The notes below the pieces were generated by a model that saw nothing but the letters and a program-made list of their open reading frames with translations, was not told where the DNA came from and made no database searches. Below are positions 5,073 through 9,404 of a stretch of 9,404 nt of DNA, one piece after another. How positions within the stretch are numbered: position 1 is the first letter of the stretch; every line of letters starts with the position of its first letter. The translations under genes and the position numbers were made by a program. Source of the stretch: Phytoactinopolyspora endophytica (GTDB lineage Bacteria > Actinomycetota > Actinomycetes > Jiangellales > Jiangellaceae); NCBI RefSeq assembly GCF_004138495.1, contig NZ_ML142856.1:202748-212151 (forward strand), given 5' to 3'.

Positions 5073-7493
5073 ATGAGCGGAGTGGCAGCCAGCCGCTGCA
5101 TGCTCGTGGCGTGTGTCTCCGTCATCGGAGGCACGCTCGTGGCCGCGACCGCCAACGCGCAAGAGGCCGACGAGGATGTACCCGCCGCAGAGGTCTCGAT
5201 GAGCGAGTTCGATCCCGAGGACTTCTCGGACCAGGCCGCTGATCTTCCGGCGGACCTGATCGACGCCATCGAGCGTGACCTGGATATCTCCGCGGAGAGG
5301 TATCTCGCTCAGGCCGCTGCTACGAGGGTCGCCGACGATGTCGTCGACTCCCTCGGTGACATCGTCGCCGCCGCGTGGCTCGACCACCAGACCCTGCACA
5401 TCGCCGTCGACAGCCGCTCGGACCAAGCCGCGGCCGCTGCCACGGGAGCCCAGGTGCACGTCGGCGACGCGCTGACCGACGCGTTGCGTGCCGCTCACGA
5501 GCAGGGCAGGGTGGCCTACGTCGATCGGCAGGAAGGCCGCGTGGTTCCGGTCGAGACCGACCTCGCCGGCGAGCCGGTGCGTGACTCAGACCTGCTCTCC
5601 CGGGAAGGCGACGAGTCCGACGCCGATGCTGACGCCTCCGGAACATTGAGCGGCGGCTACGGCTTCTGGACGCACGATTCACTCGTCGCGTACGAATGCA
5701 CAGCCGGGTTCAACGGAGTCACCGGAGACGGCGGCGATGCCACGCTCACCGCCGGGCACTGCAGCCAGGGCGACTCGGGCCAGCTCCAGGGCCCGTACAC
5801 CCTTCAAGGCCACCCGCTCGTCGTCGATCAAGAAGACGAGGACGAGCCGGACGAAGAAGACGAAGACGGGGACGACGGCGGCCTGCTCCCCGACGATCTC
5901 CCGGACCTATCCCTCGACCCCGGCCACGAGAGCGAGACCGAGGACTCCGAGACCGAGGACTCCGAGCCCGAACCCATCGGTGAGCTGCTCGGGGACGCCT
6001 CCCACTTCGGCGACGGAAACGACGCGGCACTCCTCGAGGTCACCTCCGACGAGTGGACTCCCCGCCCCGAGGTCGCAGGCCTCGCGGATGAAGATGGGCA
6101 AAGGAACGCCCTGCCCGTGTACGACTCGATCCGCCCGATCGCCGGTGCGCCGGTCTGTGCCTCAGGCGCCGTCTCCGGCTGGTCCTGCGGCACGATCCTC
6201 GACGCGGAGAGCGTCATTCCGGTCAGCGGCGAGGACGTCTCGGGCTTCCTGCTCGACGCGTGCACACTGCCTGGAGACGGCGGCGGACCGATCATGATCG
6301 GGAATTACGCTGTAGGGATCAGCTCCGGATCGACCTGGAGCGGCACAGACTGCGCGGACGGCGGAGCCGAGGACGGTCGAGACCTCGCCGCCGCGTACCC
6401 GCTCTCCGGCGGCCAGGAGAGCGTTCAGGCGCTGTATGGCGACGATTGGAACCTATCGGTGCATGTGGGCGCCCCGACCGTTGTCGCACCCGCAGAGGGC
6501 GACGTGACCGGCCGGCATCCCACCATCCGCGGCCGCGCCGACTCCGCACCCGGTTCTACTGTCGTCGTTTCCGTCGGCGGTGCAGATCCGGTCGAGGCGG
6601 AGGTGGGGGCCGACGGGCGATGGCGGGCACCGATCGACGAACCGCTGCCTCCGGGAAGCCATAGCTACAGCGCTACCGTCACACACACGCCACCGGGCGC
6701 CGACGAGCCGACCACCTCCGAGGCCGTCACCGGAAGTTTCGACGTGGCAGAAGTGGCCTCGCTCGTGGTGCTGACGCCTTCCGAGGGCGAACAGACCAGT
6801 AACACGCAGCCGCACTTCGCCGGCACCGGCGACCCAGGAGCTCAGATCACGCTGACCTTCGACGACCAGTCGTCGTCCACGGTCGTCGATGACGACGGCA
6901 CCTGGACCCTGTCTCCACCCGAAGGGATTCGCGCCGGCCGCTTCGACGCCACCGTGACGCAGGACGTGGACGGAACCATCGACAACGTCGAGGTGGCAGG
7001 CGTCGGGATCGTGCCCGGGGCGCCGTTGGTCGTCGGGCCGCTCGACGACATCGAGAACGGGTACACGGTCACCGGGACCGGGATCCCAGGAAGCACGGTA
7101 GCGCTGCGGATCGAGCGGGATACGGCCGACGAGGACGACTCGTCCGCCGGGGAGTCCGTCAACGGCGCGGAACAGACCGCAGCCGCCGCAGACCACCTCA
7201 CGCAGACGGACGACTCCGGGGAGTGGCAGGTCGAGGTCGGCGACGTACCGCCTGGAGCCTATACCATGACCGCGGTCCAGGCTGTCGATGACCTGTCCTC
7301 CGAACGCTCAGCCTCGACCACGCTCGACATCGCTCGACCGTCGCCGCAAGGGATGCGAGCCGCAGGCGGGGACGACGACCTGGTCGACACCGGGAGCGCC
7401 TCCCTGACGATTCTCCTGGCCGGCACCGGCTTTCTCGTCCTGGGAGCAGCGGTTCTGCTCTGGACCCGGCGACGGTTCCTCACCCGCAGCTGA
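5073..7493 (+). CDS. Secreted S1-family (alpha-lytic-like) protein with catalytic Ser replaced by Gly; Ig-like repeats and cell-wall anchor signal
   Basis: This 806-residue protein is a likely pseudoprotease. In order it has a signal peptide ending near ATANA (1-29) and an alpha-lytic-type pro-region (about 44-170, with DLPADLIDAIERDLDIS). The chymotrypsin-fold domain spans about 193-460. Three Ig-like (Big-type) repeats follow at about 467-558, 562-647 and 649-754. The tail is LVDTG (770-774), a hydrophobic segment (776-797) and Arg-rich end (RRR, 799-801), the layout of a sortase signal with an unusual motif. His229 (TAGHC) and Asp317 (GNDAALLEV) are present, but the nucleophile motif is GDGGGP with Gly403 (codon GGC, 6279-6281) where Ser is expected. 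A strongly acidic insert (about 252-304) lies between His and Asp. Cysteines at 209/230, 362/372 and 397/427 match the usual disulfide positions. GGAG at 5061-5064, 8 bases before the ATG, supports the start. It may act as a substrate-binding or decoy paralogue of the intact protease downstream; this is inference. Confidence 0.9.
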   Translation: MSGVAASRCMLVACVSVIGGTLVAATANAQEADEDVPAAEVSMSEFDPEDFSDQAADLPADLIDAIERDLDISAERYLAQAAATRVADDVVDSLGDIVAAAWLDHQTLHIAVDSRSDQAAAAATGAQVHVGDALTDALRAAHEQGRVAYVDRQEGRVVPVETDLAGEPVRDSDLLSREGDESDADADASGTLSGGYGFWTHDSLVAYECTAGFNGVTGDGGDATLTAGHCSQGDSGQLQGPYTLQGHPLVVDQEDEDEPDEEDEDGDDGGLLPDDLPDLSLDPGHESETEDSETEDSEPEPIGELLGDASHFGDGNDAALLEVTSDEWTPRPEVAGLADEDGQRNALPVYDSIRPIAGAPVCASGAVSGWSCGTILDAESVIPVSGEDVSGFLLDACTLPGDGGGPIMIGNYAVGISSGSTWSGTDCADGGAEDGRDLAAAYPLSGGQESVQALYGDDWNLSVHVGAPTVVAPAEGDVTGRHPTIRGRADSAPGSTVVVSVGGADPVEAEVGADGRWRAPIDEPLPPGSHSYSATVTHTPPGADEPTTSEAVTGSFDVAEVASLVVLTPSEGEQTSNTQPHFAGTGDPGAQITLTFDDQSSSTVVDDDGTWTLSPPEGIRAGRFDATVTQDVDGTIDNVEVAGVGIVPGAPLVVGPLDDIENGYTVTGTGIPGSTVALRIERDTADEDDSSAGESVNGAEQTAAAADHLTQTDDSGEWQVEVGDVPPGAYTMTAVQAVDDLSSERSASTTLDIARPSPQGMRAAGGDDDLVDTGSASLTILLAGTGFLVLGAAVLLWTRRRFLTRS
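5931..5975 (+). repeat. 15-bp tandem repeat coding for acidic SETED units
   Basis: Two 15-base units encode SETED-SETED, followed by a degenerate third unit SEPEP, inside the acidic insert of the protease-like protein. The units differ at only the first codon (AGC versus TCC). Such repeats readily change copy number, so the insert length may vary between strains. Confidence 0.75.
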
Positions 7494-7517
7494 GTATCGC
7501 GGCTGCAGTTGGGATCA

Positions 7518-7546
7518 CCGGTTGAGCCCTCGGCTGGAGTGACCGG
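7518..7546 (+). terminator. Possible weak terminator hairpin after the pseudoprotease gene
   Basis: Twenty-five bases past the stop codon, CCGGT pairs with ACCGG around an inner AGCC/GGCT stem. The stems are separated by an asymmetric internal loop and no U-tract follows. It could end transcription of the 5073 gene, but the fold is modest. Confidence 0.25.
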
Positions 7547-7608
7547 CCACAACGCCCTTCATCGTGCCATCACGACGGGTGATTCTGCACCGCTATACGG
7601 ACACTTAC

Positions 7609-7638
7609 GTGACAAATTAGGACAAATAGCCTCATATC
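7609..7638 (+). promoter_or_regulatory. Candidate promoter of the downstream active protease
   Basis: GTGACA (7609-7614, five of six to TTGACA) is followed after 18 bases by CATATC (7633-7638), a poor -10 match. It overlaps the tandem GACAAAT repeat. If used, transcription would start near 7645 and give a leader of about 180 bases containing both hairpins. Confidence 0.25.
7611..7630 (+). repeat. Tandem 10-bp repeat GACAAATTAG / GACAAATAGC
   Basis: Two adjacent decamers share GACAAAT in perfect phase, one helical turn apart, and are unusually AT-rich for this genome. The 10-base spacing would put both on the same face of the DNA, as expected for a direct-repeat binding site of a response regulator. 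No known regulator motif is recognised. Confidence 0.5.
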
Positions 7639-7659
7639 GATTCTCCTTACCATATGTCG

Positions 7660-7680
7660 CCCCGATCTAAGACATCGGGG
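7660..7680 (+). promoter_or_regulatory. Perfect 7-bp inverted repeat
   Basis: CCCCGAT and ATCGGGG flank a 7-base spacer (CTAAGAC). No U-tract follows on either strand, so a standard intrinsic terminator is unlikely. It may be an operator or an RNA hairpin in the leader of the protease gene at 7824. Confidence 0.45.
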
Positions 7681-7729
7681 GTGGGTACAAAAACGACATC
7701 TCCTCCGGTAGCGTGACGCCGGTTCCGGT

Positions 7730-7751
7730 CTGTTGGCGAATGCGTCAACAG
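7730..7751 (+). promoter_or_regulatory. 9-bp hairpin in the probable leader of the active protease
   Basis: CTGTTGGCG and CGTCAACAG pair over 9 bp with one G-U, enclosing the tetraloop AATG. It stands 72 bases before the GTG start. As DNA it is an almost perfect 22-bp palindrome, so it could be a repressor site; as RNA it could stabilise or attenuate the leader. Confidence 0.45.
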
Positions 7752-7823
7752 CGTGCTTTCTCCGGATTTATTTGGGGGGCTCTACCGGAACGTGATGTTC
7801 ATGACACAGAACTGGAGATGTGC

Positions 7824-9404
7824 GTGAGTAACTCCAAGTACCGTTACCGACGCGGTGCGAAACGGCTGGCAGGCGTACTGGCAGCCACCGCCGTCGTCGG
7901 CGCGGGCGCGGTCGCCACAACAGGCGTCGCGTACGCGGACGACAACGAATCCCTCCCAACGCTGCAGACGTTCGATGCAGCCGACTTCGCGTCCCAGGCA
8001 GCCGAGCTGCCTGCGGGCCTGCAGAACGCAATCGAGAGCGACCTGGGTCTCTCCCCCGAGGCCTACCTGGCCAATGCGGAGGCCGCCAAGGTCGCCGCAG
8101 AGGTCGTGGCCGAGCTTGAGGCCGACGGCGTCGGCATCAACGGCGCCTCGATCGACGGCCAGGACGTCACCATCTACGTCTCTGCCGAGGCCGAGGTAGA
8201 GCTCTTGGCGTCCATCGGCGCCACCATCGAGGTCGGCGAGCCGCCGGAGAAGGACTTCGACGGCGACTACGAGGCGAAGGATGACCTCAAGGGCGGCTAC
8301 GGCTACATCTCGTCCCAGGACGGCTCCTACGTCGGCCGCTGTTCGGTCGGCTTCAACGGCTATGACGGTGGCGGCAACGACCGCTACCTCAGCGCCGGTC
8401 ACTGTGGCGTCGACGGCCCGGACGGCAACGAGCTGGACCTCGTCGACCACCTCGTGCTCGACGAGCCGGTCGGCCCGGACGGCGAGATCGACATCGACGA
8501 CATCGGTGGCCCGATCGGTGAATGGGTCCCGGGTTCCGCGCAGTTCGGCGCGGACGTCATGCACGACGGTGGCCTCGTGGACGTCACCGCGGACTGGGGC
8601 AACGTGCCCGAGGTCTCGCAGTGGGGAGGAGGCGCCGGTGACCCCACCGACGGCTCCGTGACCGTCCATGGCTCCATCGACCCGATGGTCGGCCAGGACG
8701 CCTGCAGCTCCGGCGCCACGACTGGCTGGACCTGCGGTGAGGTTCTCGCCGAGGAAGAGGTGTTCAGCTACGGCGGCACCGCCGACGTCCAGGGCTTCGC
8801 GTTCGAGGCCTGCATGTTCGGTGGCGACAGCGGCGGCTCGATCGTCGTTGGTAACTACGCCGTGGGTGTCAACTCCGGCGGTTCGGTCCTGCCCGAGGGC
8901 TCGACCTGCGACGACTGGGACCCGGAAGCCGGCCACATCGGCATCGGCTACGCCATGAGCGGCAACGAGTACAACGCCTTCGACCTGGTCGGCGACGACT
9001 GGGAGCTGAACGTCGAGGTCGCGGCTCCGGTCGTCGACGAGGCGACAGAGACCAGCATCGAGGGTTCGGTCGAGAACGCCGGCGCGGATCACCGCGTGAC
9101 GCTCTCCGTTGAAGGTGCCGGCGAGTACGAGGCCGACGTCAACGCCGACGGCGAGTTCGCTGTCGAGGCCGAGCTCGAGGCCGAGACCGAGTACTCCTAC
9201 ACGGCGCAGGCTTTCTACGGCGACCACTCGCAGTCCGAGGTCACCGAGGGCACCTTCACCGTTGGTGAGCCCGAGGACCCAGAAGACCCCGAGGACCCGG
9301 AAGACCCGGAGGACCCCGAGGTCGAGGACCTGGTCATCGCTTCCCCGGAGAACGAGCAGACCACCAGCAACACGCGTCCGCCGTTCGAAGGCACCGGCGA
9401 GCCC
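7824..9404 (+). CDS. Secreted S1-family (alpha-lytic/streptogrisin-like) serine protease with Ig-like repeats, 3' end cut by window edge
   Basis: The frame stays open for 527 codons to the right edge. A signal peptide (about 1-38) has a Lys/Arg-rich n-region and the cleavage motif VAYA. An alpha-lytic-type pro-region (about 48-150) is clearly paralogous to that of the upstream gene. The chymotrypsin-fold domain starts near GGYGYIS (157). The triad is complete: His193 in SAGHC, Asp248 in MHDGGLV and Ser336 in GGDSGGS. The six catalytic-domain cysteines match those of its neighbour. A first Ig-like repeat spans about 400-481, followed by an EDP-repeat linker (484-499) and a second Ig-like repeat beginning at 501 that is cut off. 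The family consists of exported endopeptidases activated by removal of the pro-region. GTG at 7824 is chosen because GGAG (7814-7817) lies 6 bases upstream; the in-frame ATG at 7818 directly abuts GGAG. Whether it also ends in a wall anchor cannot be seen. Confidence 0.92.
   Translation, partial: MSNSKYRYRRGAKRLAGVLAATAVVGAGAVATTGVAYADDNESLPTLQTFDAADFASQAAELPAGLQNAIESDLGLSPEAYLANAEAAKVAAEVVAELEADGVGINGASIDGQDVTIYVSAEAEVELLASIGATIEVGEPPEKDFDGDYEAKDDLKGGYGYISSQDGSYVGRCSVGFNGYDGGGNDRYLSAGHCGVDGPDGNELDLVDHLVLDEPVGPDGEIDIDDIGGPIGEWVPGSAQFGADVMHDGGLVDVTADWGNVPEVSQWGGGAGDPTDGSVTVHGSIDPMVGQDACSSGATTGWTCGEVLAEEEVFSYGGTADVQGFAFEACMFGGDSGGSIVVGNYAVGVNSGGSVLPEGSTCDDWDPEAGHIGIGYAMSGNEYNAFDLVGDDWELNVEVAAPVVDEATETSIEGSVENAGADHRVTLSVEGAGEYEADVNADGEFAVEAELEAETEYSYTAQAFYGDHSQSEVTEGTFTVGEPEDPEDPEDPEDPEDPEVEDLVIASPENEQTTSNTRPPFEGTGEP
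9273..9317 (+). repeat. 9-bp tandem repeat coding for five EDP units
   Basis: Five consecutive Glu-Asp-Pro tripeptides (residues 484-498) are encoded by imperfect 9-base units varying mainly at third positions. It is an extended, acidic, Pro-rich linker between two Ig-like domains, a typical spacer in wall-associated proteins. The equivalent junction of the upstream paralogue lacks it. Confidence 0.8.

Larger units (their letters stand above)
7494..7823. other. Intergenic region between the two protease-like genes, comparatively AT-rich
   Basis: This 330-base gap has a central part (about 7590-7700) clearly richer in A and T than the flanking genes. It contains a possible weak terminator hairpin (7518-7546), a tandem 10-base repeat (7611-7630), a perfect 7-bp inverted repeat (7660-7680), a 9-bp hairpin (7730-7751) and the GGAG of the next gene (7814-7817). 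No ORF with a recognisable product or RNA gene was found. It most likely holds the promoter and structured leader of the downstream protease. Confidence 0.6.

Noticed and set aside
4060..5076. A 338-codon plus-strand open frame covering the riboswitch and the start of the btuF-like gene
   Set aside because: It is antisense to a clear lipoprotein gene and a conserved riboswitch, has no recognisable domain, and ends at the true start of the next gene.
5763..5780. A GDSG motif just after the catalytic His of the 5073 protein, which could be mistaken for the missing nucleophile
   Set aside because: Residues 233-236 follow the His motif by only four residues, the wrong place in the chymotrypsin fold. 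The true nucleophile site is the later GDGGGP before the PIMIGNYAVGISSG strand.
7651..7680. The 7660-7680 inverted repeat as an intrinsic terminator of the pseudoprotease gene
   Set aside because: No U-rich tract follows on the plus strand, and it lies 167 bases past the stop codon, closer to the next gene's control region.
4886..7794. GGAACGTG occurring upstream of both protease-like genes (4886 and 7787), reminiscent of an ECF sigma -35
   Set aside because: An 8-base match between two regions of this length is expected by chance, no shared -10 partner follows, and the distances to the start codons differ greatly.
7782..9227. A 481-codon open frame on the minus strand, antisense to the active protease
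   Set aside because: It mirrors a high-GC gene with a signal peptide, triad and SD site. The antisense translation is a monotonous Val/Ala/Asp/Arg-rich product with no domain or plausible start signal.

Overview
The window is high-GC DNA with long open frames, Shine-Dalgarno and apparently leaderless starts, and GTG start codons. Together with an F420/luciferase-like oxidoreductase, a GlxA-type regulator and secreted alpha-lytic-type serine proteases, this points to an actinobacterium. The genus cannot be fixed from the sequence. The secreted proteins are very acidic, which would fit a salt-tolerant organism, but that is only an inference.

Left part (1-2.6 kb). A luciferase-like (LLM class) oxidoreductase gene runs off the left edge on the minus strand. 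It is divergent from a GlxA-type regulator (DJ-1/PfpI domain plus AraC helix-turn-helix) at 844-1932 (+); only 62 bases separate the two starts. The 3' end of the regulator overlaps, tail to tail, about 100 bases of the next transcription unit.

Middle (1.83-4.87 kb, minus strand). A compact three-gene ABC importer is transcribed leftwards: a substrate-binding lipoprotein (btuF-like, 4653-3697), a FecCD/BtuC permease (3700-2633) and an ATPase (btuD-like, 2636-1833). Both junctions are 4-base start/stop overlaps (ATGA and GTGA). The operon is headed by a clear cobalamin riboswitch (about 4736-4856) with a TAGAAT -10 box just upstream and a GC-rich hairpin between aptamer and ribosome binding site. 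The riboswitch makes vitamin B12 or another corrinoid the most likely substrate of the importer, rather than a ferric siderophore.

Right part (5.07-9.40 kb, plus strand). Two paralogous secreted S1-family (alpha-lytic/streptogrisin-like) proteins lie in tandem. Each has a signal peptide, an alpha-lytic-type pro-region, a chymotrypsin-fold domain and C-terminal Ig-like repeats. The second (7824 to the right edge) keeps a complete His-Asp-Ser triad (GDSGGS). The first (5073-7493) keeps His and Asp, but its nucleophile motif reads GDGGGP, so the catalytic serine is glycine. It also carries a strongly acidic insert and a C-terminal LVDTG-hydrophobic-Arg tail resembling a sortase signal. The pair therefore looks like a cell-wall-anchored pseudoprotease beside an active paralogue, and it is the most unusual content of the window. 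The 330-base gap between them is comparatively AT-rich and contains a 10-bp tandem repeat and two clear inverted repeats, probably the control region of the active protease.
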